Shown: positions 33,891-47,600, numbered from the stretch's first letter. The stretch is 64,000 bases of DNA from Mesorhabditis belari (GCA_958450365.1 CAUEEP010000939.1:2356001-2420000), one strand, 5' to 3'. A program made the numbers and translations. Notes: generated by a model from the sequence alone, not told the origin.

Positions 33891-35178
33891 TATTTGTTTT
33901 TGATGTGATTTCTTCTAGAATCTCCAAGTAGTGCCTTTTTTTCTGTGATTTTTAAAGTTTACGGTGATAAATATTCTGTACACGTCAAAATACCCGATCT
34001 TAATAATCAAGCAATATACTGTAGTAGGACAAAAGGTTAGGACTTGACAATGCCTTAGCGCTGGGACCATTTTTTTACCAAATCTTATTTGAGATTTTTG
34101 GCATACGGTGTTGATTGTTTTGTGACGCGGCTTTAGATTTTTCAATCTCTAATCCTCGGAGCTCTTCTGTTACTCCTCATTTATCTCAATCAAAATAGAT
34201 CTCTCGCGAAAGGGATGGAAGATTCTTTTAATCTGTCATAGAGCACTAACGCTTTATTTGACAACAATAAGCATTGAATTTCGTATATCATCAACGTATG
34301 AGTCAAAGAAATTATAGAAAAGAAAAGAAAAGAAAATGTGAATGGTGATCATGATATGACAGACACTCCCTGATGTTTCTACTTTATCTGGCTTTGTAAT
34401 AATAAAAAAACTCCATGCCCCCAAATCACCCAGAAAATCAACTTTTTAAAAAAAGTGTTTAATATTTAGTTTTAGGGAGCTTTTTTAAAACTCCGAACGC
34501 GCTTTTGATCGGTTGCGCAAAAAAAAGGTCGCAATTGCCCCACCGCCCCATCATCCACAAAATATATTTTTGAAAACTGATCAAATTTTTGTTTCACCTC
34601 GTATAAACATTTAGCATACTAAAAGCAACCGAAAGTAACTCAAATGTCCTTTTAAAGAAAATTCCGACTTACCCTAAAGTCTCGAGTATAAGTTCTGCCT
34701 TAATTTACATTCGCTTTAATTGCTTTGAATTCATTTTGTTGGGTTTTTATACATTTTTATTGTTATATAAACTTTTATTATTGTTCTTGGAATACTACAG
34801 GGTGACAGCCTATCACCATTGCTATTTGTTATGTGCATGGATACATCCAGACGATAGTGTTGAAGAAGACGCTGGAAAGCATCTCTTTCGACCGTCGACG
34901 TGGACTTTGGCCGGATAAAGAGGCCAGGGAGGGATCCATAAGACTGAGCACTGGAGAGGAGCAGGGCGGACGCGCCGAGCCACGCCCGGAGCAACAAATA
35001 ACAGCATAAAATTGCTATAACCCTCAATAAATTTACTTCTATTATTGTTCTTAAAAAGCAAAAAAGTTATGCTGCAGTGGGGTTCGAATCCTCGACACAC
35101 CGCACCGGAGACAGCCGTCAATTTGCATGCGAAAACCAAACAGAACTTATACTCGCGACTTTAGGGTACATAGTTAGA
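33891..35178. other. intergenic region with repeat debris
   Basis: Contains one end of the GGTCGC-type repeat (34521-34552, like 62525-62557) and a short reverse-transcriptase-like scrap (34797-34860). A TTCGAATCC T-loop-like box sits at 35083-35092 without a D-arm. AATAAA at 35024. No intact gene is visible. Confidence 0.5.
34797..34860 (+). pseudogene. non-LTR retrotransposon RT fragment
   Basis: The plus strand reads QGDSLSPLLFVMCMDTSRR then a stop. QGDSLSPLLF matches the conserved reverse-transcriptase block of LINE elements (Q-G-D-x-L-S-P-L-L-F). Only about 60 nt are recognisable, with no YxDD motif found downstream, so it is a dead scrap at best. Confidence 0.5.
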
Positions 35179-36984
35179 TCACAAAGGAAAATCAAATAAA
35201 GAAGCACAAACGCGAAAAAAATCAAATTCCTTTTGGATTTTCTTGAGTTGGCTCGGAGTTAGGTCGGATTTCACATCGAAGTAAACACGCATCTCCTCGA
35301 TACTCATACTCTGAATAAATATTTAAAATAATTAAAGCATTAGCAGATAACATCGGTAGATTAAGATAACTATGCGATCGACTGTCCACTATTAATTTAT
35401 GAAAAAAAAACCTTGATATTGTCAGCGATTTGCTGAACCAGAGCTTCATAAACACCCTTCGCATCAAGGAAATTTGAAGCCTACAGAAAATTTGAATATA
35501 ACACGAAATGGCCTAGTCTTTAATGTTTCTAGGTAACAACGCCTCTTGCAAACAAGAAGTACAAGAAGTTGCATATAAGAAGTTGCAAACAAGAAGCTGC
35601 AAACACTTACTTCAGCCATGTCAAAGAGAAGCGGTTTGGGAATCGCCTTCAGTTTCTTCTTCCATTCTTCCTAAACTTTTGTAAAAGATTTCATAAAACT
35701 AGGAAACCATTTTCACAAATTTTCCATTCGTCTGTTTGCCGTTTGTTGAAGCCTTTTTCTCCTTTGGCTCTAGCTTGGCCAGCTCTCGGCTCAATTGAAG
35801 CAACTAAACTTTATGAAGCTCAAATACATTTATAAAACGAACATTGATGAGAGTTTCAGTCTTGAAGCAAACCGGCATCCGCAACACGGGCATCGTCGAA
35901 GTTTCAAGGTTCAGATCTAATATAATATCGTTAAAATTTGGCAAATGAGAGAATAAACCTTGCAACATGCGAGTGACGGTGCCGAGAAGCAAGGCATCAC
36001 TGCGATCGATAAAATGCTGCACACCATCTGTCGTCTCCAAAATCAACTAAAAGTAGCAGAATTTGTTGCATAACTTAAAAAAATCTCAAGCAACACCTGA
36101 CTTCCAGGACTCTTCAGGATTCCCGTCTCCGGGAAGCTCGTCACGGCGGTGGCCGGCTAAAATGAATCATTAATAAGCTAGCATAAAACATGAAAAAATT
36201 TCTAGATTTCTAAATACTCTCTATAACAGAACTCTTTCGTCGTTCTGTTGACTCTCTATAACAGAACTCTTTCGTCGTTCTGTTGACTCTCTATAACAGA
36301 ACTCTATATTGTGGAAAACTCTATATAACGTAATGGAATTTTGATCCCGGCCGACGCTAAGCTATATAAAAATAGCACTCTATTTAACGGAAAGCTCTAT
36401 ATAACGGAAAATTTTTTCGGTCCCTTCCATTCCATTATAGAGAGTCGACTGTAGCTTCTAAGGTGCTATAGTAGTTGGGGGAGGAGGCAAATTTTTTTTG
36501 CCAAATGAGCTGATTTTTTGCACCCAGAAGCTTTTGACTATGCTGAATCGGTATCAAGGGTGAACTCTGGGATAACCATTACTTTGAAGTGCTTTTGGAA
36601 GTGGCAACACAACACTGAAAACCTAATGTACTTATTCTGGGATGAAGTGACCACAAAATTGCTCGTTGTCTAGTCTAGTGTCTAGTCTAGTGTCTAGTCT
36701 AGTGCTCATTGGTAACTTGTTGACATATTGTTGTTGTTATTTTTGTTGCTATTTGTTATAAACGTTGTTAAAAGTTGTGAGATTTTGTGTAAAACCATCA
36801 CCAATCGATTCAGCATAGTCAAAAAGCGCTGGATGCAAAAAAAATCAGCTCATTTGCCTAACCCCCAACTGCTATAGCCCCGCTTCTAGATCCTAATCTA
36901 TGTAGTGGCTAAAATAGCATTGCCACACACAAAAATCCCAACCTTTTCAGTAATGGTGCTTGCTGTTTTGCTAGCCGAATCCAT
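35179..36984 (-). CDS. SKP1-like (SKR) protein
   Basis: Eight minus-strand exons give about 200 residues. N-terminus MDSASKTASTITEK, then a POZ-like half LILETTDGVQHFIDRSDALL with DLNLETSTMPVLRMPVCF, a charged linker (LSRELAKLEPKEKKASTNGK), and a clear SKP1 C-terminal dimerisation and F-box binding half: LLFDMAEASNFLDAKGVYEA, LVQQIADNIKSMSIEEMRVY, FDVKSDLTPSQLKKIQKE. SKP1 bridges cullin-1 to F-box proteins in SCF ubiquitin ligases; nematodes have large SKR families. The POZ half is divergent and the tail lacks the usual NxWC end (it reads EFDFFRVCASLFDFPL), so binding to CUL1 or F-box partners is uncertain. The second-to-first exon intron (36161-36945) is about 790 nt and contains two foldback repeats. 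Divergent from SURF4 over 326 bp. Confidence 0.8.
36205..36455. mobile_element. foldback/tandem element CTCTATAACAGAACTC
   Basis: Three tandem units of ACTCTCTATAACAGAACTCT with TTCGTCGTTCTGTTG, then related ATATAACGGAAA blocks and an inverted CCATTATAGAGAGTCGACTG end. Non-coding; in an intron of the SKP1-like gene. Confidence 0.7.
36468..36882. mobile_element. foldback MITE in SKP1-like intron
   Basis: Inverted arms of about 75 bp: GCTATAGTAGTTGGGGG, CAAATGAGCTGATTTTTTGC and TTTGACTATGCTGAATCG at the left, all repeated inverted from 36800 to 36882. The middle carries TGTCTAGTCTAG repeats (36667-36702). No coding potential. Confidence 0.85.
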
Positions 36985-37310
36985 CGGAAAGTTTCACACA
37001 ACGGAATCTAAAAAAACTGAATTTTCTAAATAAAAACGCAAAACTAACCTTGTAAAACCGCGAATAATGAATGAGGAAAAAGTGAAGTAAACTTTGCTAG
37101 ACTTTGCAAATTTAAAATGCTAATTTACAAAAATGACGCAAATTTGTCGGAAAAGTTTAAGAAGTTCTTTTCAATCACCTTTCATTTTAAATTTTTAAAC
37201 CCGCTCATCCTTTTTCTCATCAACCTTTAAATTAAATTTCTAAATAAATTTCTTTTCTATCCAATTTCTATCAAATCTTTAAATTTAGTTGTCAAGAAAT
37301 AGCAACCAAA
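36985..37310. promoter_or_regulatory. divergent promoter region SKP1-like/SURF4
   Basis: Only 326 bp separate the two start codons. AATTTAG (37283-37288) about 22 bases before the SURF4 ATG is a probable trans-splice acceptor. Confidence 0.5.
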
Positions 37311-39606
37311 ATGAATCATTTCCGATTAGATGAACGCGAGAAAAAATGGCTATCGAAAGCCGAGGATTTAACCGACGATTTTATCAGGTAGCTTTGGTGT
37401 TTGTTAAATCGAAATCTAGATCGAAAAAAACTTAAATTTGCGTGAATTTGAGCTAAGCGCACATTGCAAACAAGTGCATTGCGCTTTTTTTACTTAGAAA
37501 TTTAAAATTGTTAGGTTTTTTTCAAATTGTTTCAAATCTTTGTTTGTTTAAATTGTTGAAAATGTTAAAGTTGCTTAGAATTTAAAATTGTTAGGTAGAA
37601 ATACATTTTAAACGCATATTCTTAACGTTTTACTTTACAAGGTGGCTGAAAAGTTTTGATACCTTATGAAATAGTTCTTTTTGATGGTAAATATTGAGAA
37701 ACTTTTAGAACTATGTTGTTTTTCCGATTCTTCACATATTTTTACATTATAAACCAACCTTTCAGCTCACTAGCTCTATTCGAAAAAGTTTTACGCTGAT
37801 TTCTTTCTGATTTGCGCCAATGCTCGTTGGTCGCACCCTCATAGGCAACAAGGGGAAAAGGAACGTCACCAATTTTGTCGCGTGCCATTCCCTTACATTG
37901 GAGTACTTTTTCCCACTAAAAGCTTTTTTCAGTTAATATTAACAGTGAAATTAAGTAACAAAGACAATCAAAAAGATGCTTTATGGCACGCGACAAAATT
38001 GGTGACGTTCCTTTTCCCCTTGTTGCCTATGAGGGTGCGACCAACGAGCATTGGCGCAAATCAGAAAGAAATTAGCGTAAAACTTTTTCGAATAGAGCTA
38101 GTGAGCTGAAAGGTTGGTTTATAATGTAAAAATATGTGAAGAATCTGAAAAACAACATAGTTCTAAAAGTTTCTCAATATTTACCATCAAAAAGAACTAT
38201 TTCATAAGGTATCAAAACTTTTCAGCCACCCTGTAAACTGATCTCTAATTTTGGTACTTCTTTAGTATGAGTAACGATTTTGCCAACCTTAACCCACAAT
38301 TTAAACCCTTTTGTGATAGATTTTGAAAAACTCAAAAACTATTAGAATCTACAAAGCCTAAAATATCTAATAATGCTTTAAAGTCAAAATTGAAAAGTTG
38401 GATTGAAAAAATTGGACAATAACTAAATCAGTTTGCCAGTTGCCAGTGCAATTTTGCTAAAATCGTTACTCCCCTTCCGGATATTAAAGAAGTATCCTAA
38501 TTTTAGACACACTCGACATGTGCTCCCCGTATTGGCTCGTTTATGCCTTGTCTCGACATTTTTCGAAGATGGATGTCGCATGTTTCAACAATGGAGCGAT
38601 CAAGTCGCCTTTTATCAGGTGGGTATTTACGTGGCGGTGTCTTTAAATTGTCTTTTCTAGGAATCTTGGTATATACCTCCAATTCTCGGCCACCTTCTCG
38701 TCATTCACGGAGTTTTCGGACAAATCGGTTCCGTTTGTATGATACTTGCTCGTAAAAAGGTTGGAGTATCGATTGATGTCACTAAATTTAAAGCTTTCTT
38801 TAGATACCTTGGTCAGTGGCTGTGTTGGGCTCGGTGGTGTTGAGTCAAACGATTTTGTACCGAATCTTCTGGGAACCGAAATTTCTTCTGAGAAACGTAT
38901 CCATCGCTGGAGCTCTAATTTTTTTGGTATGTTGACATTTCGATGAGTTTAGTGCCACTTTGCTTTTAGGCGGCTGAAACTTTTAAAGAACCCGAGTCAC
39001 TCTTTGCTGGACTGCCATCGGGTGGCGATGAGAACAATTTGAGGTCGTTTACAAAAATAATCAATAAAACTTGTCAATACTTTAGGTGCATGTTGATGCT
39101 TGTCGGTCGTTGCTGCCTTGCGTTGATGTATTTGACAATGATTAAATTTGAATTCTCACTATATCGGGTAAGTTTTTCGAGTCGCTTAATTTTTTTTTTC
39201 AGCCATGCAAACGCTCAATTTTAGATGTTGAATCTCTTCATTTCGTTTGGCCTTATGAGTTGTGTAATTGTTGGTTATCGAACGCGATTGATGGCTCTGG
39301 TTGTGGCAATCTTTTTCTTCGTCATCAACTTTTATGACAATGCCTGGTGGACAGTGCCAAATGATAGCAATCGCTTCTACCGTGACTTCATGAAATACGA
39401 CTTCTTTCAAGCTTTGTCGGTGATCGGAGGTGAATTTTTGAGAGTATACACATCATAGAAAAGTCAAATATACACTTGAGCAATTCTATAAGTAAATATT
39501 AAAAGTTACCGTATAAACCGTAAAATGCTAATGTTTAGGTTTACTTCTTGTGATCGCTTATGGACCAGGAGGAGTTTCCTATGATGACTTCAAGAAACAG
39601 TGGTAG
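37311..39606 (+). CDS. SURF4: SURF4-like ER cargo receptor
   Basis: Start [20 protein letters not shown], first intron of about 1.1 kb, then [40 protein letters not shown] and a series of hydrophobic helices ([80 protein letters not shown]). The C-terminus is SYDDFKKQW, close to the lysine-rich ER-retrieval tail of SURF4/Erv29. The family loads soluble secretory cargo into COPII vesicles; C. elegans SFT-4 exports yolk and collagen. Length near 270 residues is typical. Intron 1 carries the long hairpin described separately. Confidence 0.92.
37636..38235. mobile_element. 600-bp TA-flanked foldback element in SURF4 intron 1
   Basis: Terminal repeats CA(A/G)GGTGGCTGAAAAG start at 37638 and end at 38233, flanked by TA on each side. 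The two arms are almost perfectly complementary for about 245 bp and surround a loop of roughly 100 bp (37880-37975). Landmarks such as ATTGGTGACGTTCCTTTTCC and GCATTGGCGCAAATCAGAAA recur inverted. No coding sequence: a non-autonomous Tc1/mariner-like element whose transcript would form a long double strand. Confidence 0.92.
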
Positions 39607-40091
39607 ATCGACTCAAACTTTTCTTGGCGATGCATTTCCACTCGTGTTATTTTCTTTCCCAATACAGTGCACAACATTCTGTTTGTTTTATTTGGCCTTT
39701 TTATGCAAAAATTCCCCCATTTTGTAGTTTCTCAGATGAACTCCTTTTAGTCGATCTTTTTTTGTAATATAAGTTTTTTTTCTGTTAAAAGATACAACCC
39801 TAGAACTACATGTAGGCATTCTGCTTTTGAAGATAACTTCTTATGCCGAACACCTACAAACAATGCACACTTTGCACTCATGCATCAATTCAAGCAAGCA
39901 AGATGAAAGTTTATTAAAATCTGAAACAAGCGTGAAAACAACAGAAGTAACACCTAGGCAAAAATTATCACAAAAATTCCCAAAAAAAAATACCTAAACG
40001 TTCTCACTTTGGTTTAAATAAAGCTCAAATCAATAGCAAACAAATTCTTACACACATTTTCAACAATCATAAAAGCTTAAAATTCAAAAGC
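39607..40091. other. convergent 3' region SURF4/DHDDS
   Basis: 485 bp of AT-rich 3' sequence with an AATAAA at 40017; no exon visible. Confidence 0.45.
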
Positions 40092-41401
40092 CTAGATAGT
40101 GACTAGATTTTCATACCGCTGTCGATGATAATTTGAAATGAACGTTTTCAATTCCTCCGATAGTTCTTCACCAGGTGCCTCAGATCGGGGTAGTGCCTAG
40201 CATTGTTTTTTTAAAATTTTAATTTAATTTTCATTAGACTCAGAAAGCTTACTTTTATACTTTTATAATGACGTTGATAATCAAAAATTGCTTGACAAAG
40301 ATGTCGATGCTCGAATTCTGGCCACAGCACATCGACAAAGTAAACGTGGGTATAGGAGCCCTAAACAGAAAGATCTAAAATAATCTAGATAATAAAAAAT
40401 ACCTGAATTAGCATAAAATCGGACCATCTGTATTCACCGCTCGTTCGGATGATTAGATCGGGATCTTTTGATCGTCTTGAATCCATGCATTCTCGAAGTA
40501 AGGATAAGCTTACTAAAATAAAGTAGTCTTAATGCTGTTTTTAAAAATACCTTGTTGATCGTCTACGAGACCTTCTTGTGCTGCTAACCTCATCACTTCT
40601 GCGGCTCGTACTGCTTCGTCTTTTGCAGTGTACGGCATACAAATATTTAGGCAAGACCTAAGCTGGAATTGTGTTTACAAAAGTAAATTTCAAACTTTGT
40701 ATATCCGGCCGTGAGCCTTTCAACTTCAACAATCAGCTTTCTCAACTGAGGCCGCAACAGCTCGAGACGTCCCCAAAAACGAAAACACACTTGCTTCTCT
40801 TCGAGTTTTTCTCTAAATAGACGTTTCCATAACTCCTAACAATCAAACAAACTTTTCTTGTAGAAGTTTTTTAAACTGTTCTTCCGCCAATCTCATCAGT
40901 CCTTCGACTTCTTCAGAGCTTCGCTTGAAATTCTCAATCGAGAATGCATAAACAGTCAATTCACGAATGCCGAGATCACTGCACCAGCACAAGACCTAAA
41001 AGGATAATATTAATCTTGGTTAAGCCCATTAGATTACCTTCTGAAGTTGAACAAAACCACGTTCATGACCACGAACTATTGATTCTAGTCGATTTTCTCG
41101 TGCAAAACGTCGATTTCCGTCCATCACAACGGCCACATGTGCTGGGATTGGTCCGTTGATTTTGAGAAACTAAAAAAGAGAGGCCAGCTGCTTATTGCTT
41201 CATCTTTTTCTTTCAATTTCCCATACATTGTTTTTAATTTAACTTTTGCATCGTCTATTTTGTCTACTCAGCAGCGTCCATTCGGTGATCAACTGGAAAC
41301 CAAAAACAAACCTTGGAGAGCGCTCTATGAGACCACGATGTTTTCTGATCATCCCACCACGACTTTGGCTCGTACTCGCTCAAAGGGTCTTCTGACACCA
41401 T
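40092..41401 (-). CDS. DHDDS: cis-prenyltransferase, dehydrodolichyl diphosphate synthase subunit
   Basis: Minus-strand exons begin [20 protein letters not shown] and join to [20 protein letters not shown] followed by RFARENRLE. The signature aspartate ([10 protein letters not shown]), [35 protein letters not shown], and [19 protein letters not shown] are all present, then [20 protein letters not shown]; the end is YENLVTI. The enzyme elongates farnesyl diphosphate with isopentenyl units on the ER to make the dolichol precursor for N-glycosylation, usually with a NUS1/NgBR partner. It starts 293 bp downstream of the NCAPD2 stop on the same strand, so it may be the last gene of a GPN1-NCAPD2-DHDDS run. 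Confidence 0.92.
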
Positions 41402-41694
41402 TTAGCCCCCAAAAAAACACGTTAAAATACGTATGCAACCCCTTTAACACAATAAAAATTTGGTCCATATGATCCGTTTGTCAAAATTACATGCAATAAA
41501 TCAACTTTTATACATTTGCGTGAAAATAAACATCGACATGAAGTAATCTTGGGTGAGAAGTGAGTGTAAAGAAATACGAGATGCACTTTCAAGAGTGAGA
41601 CACCAGAAACAATCCAAAAGAGATCATAAGCAAAAATATAATACCCGTATGGCTGCACAAAATATGTTACTTAATCAAACAAAATATTTAAAGT

Positions 41695-44600
41695 TTAATC
41701 CGAATTTTCTGAATCCTCTTCTTCGAGATCCTCAAGAAAAGCCCGCTTTTGCTTGGTCACCACCGCCGCGATTTTCTTTGGAGTTGCTCGAGAACCGCCG
41801 CCTTGTTTGACTCGTCGCTAAATTATCGTAGTTGAACATACACTTGGTTAAGTAGAAATCATAATTATGAAAGTTTACTTGAAAAGCTGTGGCCTTCTTT
41901 ATGGTCTTGGCTGTATCAATGGCTTTCTCATAAATTTTAGTCATTTCTTCGTAAAGACGTTCAAGATCATCCTAAAGATTAAAGTTGAAACACCATTTGA
42001 TTTTGAAAGGAAAACTACCGTAAAATGAGCATTTGATGATTGAATTTTTCGTAATTTTTCTATTGTGGCACTAAATAACTCCCAGACTCCTTCGACGTGC
42101 AAGTGTCGTTCAATAGCTTTGCGGTGATCACGAATCTAAAAAATTTAGTCATTAGCAATACGTTTATTCTTTAAGTATACTCACCTTTGAAAAACTCTTC
42201 TCATTCTTTGCGACCATGTTTAACACCCAAATCAAATAAAGTGGTAGCTGCTCGTTCTTGATCAATGATTCGGAACTAAAATAGAATGCTTTAAATGCAA
42301 CTTCAAACTTTACTTACTCAATCGATTCGATTCGTTGCAAAACACGCAGAACCAAATCCTCGCTTTCCAAAGCTTCCAAATATTCAAGCAGGGGCCTACA
42401 AAGAACCATGATGTCAAAAATGTCAAAAAAGTTACGTCATAATTTTCTTGAAGTCCTCGAAAGAAACTTGATTGTTGTTTCGTGTCAAACGTGAAAGAAA
42501 ATCCGGCATAGCGTTGAAGATCATATTTTTCTAAACATAAAAGTTAAAGATTTTTAGGGTTGAGTTCTTGCCTTCGTTGACAGCTCTGCAAAAAACATCT
42601 TTGCCATGATTTGAATGTCCTCGACCGGATCGACAAAACAACGAGCAATGTCGGCAACACCACTTCGATTCTAAGCATCAAAGCATAAAATAAAACTTTT
42701 GAGAGTTACTTGAACAAGTCCATCAGCCGTTACATGCAGCAACACGAGTAGCGCCGTCTCTCGAACACACGCATTAACATCTCGGCACCTAAATAAGAAA
42801 AATGTTAATGCTAAAAACTTAAACATACATATTGAAAAGCTCCGCCTGGTAGTTATCGAAAGATATTGGCACAAACTCGTAAATATCCACCATTGCAATA
42901 AGAAGATTCTCGCGGATCTAAAGATTGAAACGGTGATCAAACGAAAATAAAACTATTCTACCATTGGATTTTGCGATGCAGTCATCAAGAGAGTTAGCAT
43001 AAACGACGCACGTTTGGCGTATTGTTGTCTAAAAAGGAAGACTTTTTATTTGGGTAAAGCATCATACGCCAATGGGACCATCTTTGCAAAAGCTGTTGCA
43101 GCTGCAGCTCGGGTTGTTTTTGATGTGCTGTTAGCTCGTACACAAAAATTCACAAGTGGAGCAATACGGCCGAGAATCTAAAAAAAAATGTAAAAATTTT
43201 AAATGTAACAAACATGTGGAGGAAGAAGTTGATTAAAAAGTTGTGCCCCTGCCATATCGACCGCTCCGGAATCATCTTGTCCAGCTAAAAATTTAATCAC
43301 GTTTAACCATCTTTGTCGTTAACTGCAACTAACCATTATCAGCGGCTTTTGAAGATTGAATTTTAGGATGCAGTGCTTGAAATAAGCCTCGGTAGCAAGC
43401 ACTGTCTGCTTCCCATGCAGTAAGAACTCGTGGAGTGAGCTCGGGAACAACCTGAAATTCTATGTAACAGTCAAGTCTGTGTGATACCTCAAAGTTTGTG
43501 GGGTTATCATCCAAATCATCCTTTGTCGCATCTTTCTTGCTTTGATTCTTCTTCTTTGAATTTGAGTTAGCCTAAATTCTTTTTTTGAACAATAATCAAG
43601 GATGTCATACCACTGTCGATTTCTTTGCGATTCCTTCGGAGCTTATAATTTCTTGCATTCGCTTCAATTCTCCAACCATAACTTCATCAATGTAAATGAA
43701 GATTTGTTGAGCCAGCTAAATTTGGTATTATTTTCTATATAAAAGCTAAAATCCCAACTTCGCCACAGAAGGTCAATGTTCGTTCTAGGATCTTATCGTG
43801 GTAGACTCGCCAATGGTGCCTGAACTGACTTCATTTGACTTTGCAAACACTACTTACAAAGCTTCAGCCAAAAATTCCCCTTTGGATCCAGTGCCTCCTT
43901 CTTTTCTTGAAGCCTTACTTGATTCAGCCTCATAAAAAGCCAAAACCCTCGTGGCTCTTTGCAAATACCATATTATCTATAAATTTATTAAATGAGTTTG
44001 CTACTTTTCCAACCTTAGCCATAAGACCGCATACGACACGACCCGATTGGCCGCACAAGTTGAAGTAAACCTCCAGAGTCAATTTTGTGATGTGGCCGTA
44101 ATTTTCGCAATCATTGGAGAGAAACCCTAAAAAAGCTCAATTTATTAGCAGCAGCCTTAAAAATACGAGATATGAAATGTTCATCAATGTCAGTGAAGAG
44201 CGAATCGTTAGCTGGAATGCGAACCAATTGACGGCGAGGTCTCATCGTCACATCGCTTTCACCTTCTCTCTAAAATGTTTCCCCATTTTCATAACCCTTC
44301 CTTTTTACCTTGGTGTCAGTTCCACACTCAGCTACAACACCAAGAGCCGCCACAGCATTATTGATCGTTGCTTCACTAGCATCATCATCACATGCCATTG
44401 TAATCAAGCCTTGGAGAAGTCGCAAATTTTGTCTAATGTCTGCCGGAGCGATTCTAGGTTGCATACTATTACTTTGTTCCTAAAGTGATTGATTACCTCG
44501 CAAAAATTGACAAAAGTTTCAAAGCTGGCAATCTTGATTCTTTTGCTTTCTCACTGTCGCACATAATTGACTAAATATAGCGTGAAACAAAAAGAAATAT

Positions 44601-47600
44601 ATTTACTGACAGTAAATAAATGATTCAACACTCCGCCGCTAAGCTCAGCACCATCTTCGGCCGTAAATAAGCGCTTGATTACTTCGCTGATGCAAAGAAA
44701 CTCGACCTAAAATCGAAGAAGTCTGCAAAAGTTCTTTTTGAATTACCTCATTTGTATCTTTTAAGACATCAATCATTCTAGTTGCAGTAGCTTCATCGGC
44801 AACTTTTCTTTGACTAAAAACAAAGTAAGTTAATTTGTAAGTTAAACTAAAAACAACCTATTCTGTGAAAGAAGCATTCGCCGAGCTGCACTCAGAACTT
44901 CTCGTTGAATCTCAATACTGTTTCGCCAAATCAACGCAAATACTTGTTTGATGACATCATCGACATTTCTAAAAATTAATTAAACAGTTGACAAAAGAAA
45001 AATTGCACCTAATCTCGAAATTCTTGCATTCAATGATGAAATTAATAGCTTCTTTAAGTTCTGCTGCATCTCCTTGCAATGCACCTAAAATTTTCTAATT
45101 TCGCCATCTACAAATCGGCAATGAACAACCAGCCTTCCTCTCCTTATAAACAAGTAACAAAATAATAAAAAAAAATCGGTCAAAACGTGTTTGTTGTCCT
45201 TGACGCATATTGCCACAGGAACAGCACAGACAAATAAATGGCCAACGGCAAAAAACTTACCACGAAGGGCCGATTGCAACGTATCAGCTAATGCCAGCTC
45301 GAGATGAATTTTATTCTGAAATTATGCATTAAACCCTTCCTATTCTTTATTGTTAGTTTACCTTTAGATGTGCAATGTTAGCGTTTGTTTTCTTTACTTT
45401 GTCAATCCAATCTGCACGCTGCTCTTCGGCTTGTAGTTGTTTTGTGTCGTCCTACAAATTTAAGAATATTAGTCACTGGGTTAATTGTATACTCCAATTG
45501 CGTTGATCATTTCGCATTGAATGAATCGTTCTTGCGTAACTTCTAGGAGCCTCTTGATTAGGACGTCTTTCTCTAGTCTAAATACAGGCAATGTAAATCT
45601 ATATAACATTTATGCCCACTCAATATTAAGTCCTTTGTCAACATATTTCCCAAGACGAACAAATTGTAGAACTGCTGTTACAGTTGCGTTCAGATTTTCC
45701 CGATTTCTACTTTTAGCAGCCACTACCAACATTGGAAAAATCCTGAAAAGCAGTTATTTTAGAACCATTCCTCATCAAAATACCCTCTCAAGACGTCTGG
45801 GTCATCGATTTCTTCGTTTTCTACTTCCTCCGCGTCTTGTTTCAATTGAGCCAAGAACTAAACAAAAATAGCATTTGAAGCTCTAGAAAATAAATACTTC
45901 TTCAGCAATGACACTTTTAACGGCTCCAAATTGTTCTACCATTCGTCGCTGAAGAGCGAATTCTAAATGCAAAAGTTCAAAGAAATTAATTGCCTGGTTT
46001 AACCTGGATTCTCAGCCAGAAGTCCATCACGTTCAATCAGAACTTGTTGCAAAGCGTCTTTGTTGGCTTCAAAAGAAAACTGAAAGCTCGAATTAAATAC
46101 AGGGGTCCAGTTCCGATAAACCCACGTCGTGGCCATAAGGGTTATTACGAAGAAAGGTTGACATGAATGCAATGGCCGGCTTTCTAACAAGCACTTGCTT
46201 ATCTTCGAGACGCTCTCCTAAAACATTTCGAATAACAAAAGATTGAAAACTTCACCAATGTAGTCAATGATTCCAGCATCAATCACCGAACGGGGAATTC
46301 TTTTCTCTTCTGCCAATTGTCTCCACAATGAAACGACTTTTGCTCTAATCTGTGTTGCCTGATCACGCAAGTGCTTCTAAATAAGTAAATGGTTAATGCC
46401 ATAAAGTTCGTAAATAGACCTGCAAAGTATCGAAAAACATAGCTCTTGCATCTCGAATCAACGGATTACTTTTGCAGCGCTGGTCAGTCATTTCTTCTGA
46501 TAAAATCAATTCAGCCATTGCTGTCAAGACAGCTCCTCTCAATTGATAAGGCTAAATTCATCACTATCGTACAAAGACACGTGCAGCCAATAACACTTAA
46601 AAAAACTCACATCTTCTCGTAGAAATTTCACCATACTACCCATGTATTTAATCATAACGTGAGGTGCACGAGCGGAAATAGTCTAAAAGTAAAAATAAAA
46701 GTGATAAATTCTCAAACATACTTGAATAAAGCACACTAGTGCTCGAGTTGTGTTATTATTCGAAGAAGTTAGCTCTTGTGGACGAAAAGCAGCCATTTGA
46801 ACAACCATACTCACTAGGACACCATCAAGTGCATCTAAAGCATGCATGAAACTTTTTATAACAACATTACAAACTTTTCTTTCCAAGCACATCTCCTGCT
46901 AGATTTGGCTTTCGCTGATCAAATGTTTGTCTCTGGATAGCCTCAATAAACGGAAACGAGTCTTTTATCCATTCTAGATGAATCGTCTTCTCGAGAATGA
47001 GAGCTCCAAGCGCTAAAAACTTTTAGACTGAAAGTATTAATATTCAATATAATACCTTCAGACTGTCCAAAACCGACCACAAGTGGAACCAATATACGAC
47101 AGGCTTGCAAAAGCCAAGTACTTTGCTTAAAACGATGTTCTTCACTGTTCAACCAATCAAGGAAAATGCGAGAAATGGTTCTAAAAAAAAAATTAAAAAC
47201 GCATTTCGTGCTCTTACTTGATAAACGATGGATCAACAATTCCGGAAGACCACAAAAATCGAATCGCGTTTCTGATCCTGGTTCCATTTTCGGCATCAAC
47301 GGCCTCAGCGGACAATATGTGGCACAAAATTTCACAAATTCTCTGAATTTTTTCATTGAAAAAAGTAGTTATGTTTTTACCAATCGCAATTGTGGCCATC
47401 GACTTATTCCGTCAAGTTGCACATCTTCCATTCCAACATCGATTGGAATTGAGTCAAAGTCATCATTTTCTTCCTCTCTCACAACTCCCTTTTTGCCTTT
47501 TCCTTTTGTTCGATTCTTTGGCATTTGCATTCGTTGCTGAGCATGCCTTAAACAACATTTGCGGACGGTTAGTTATCTTTACAAATTTTACCATTTGATC

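Noticed and set aside
35060..35110. tRNA-like TTCGAATCC box
   Set aside because: No D-arm, anticodon arm or acceptor pairing upstream; probably chance or a short SINE relic.
34731..35139. Minus-strand open frames of about 100 codons
   Set aside because: Shadows of repeat-derived sequence; no recognisable domain, and an RT-like scrap reads on the opposite strand.
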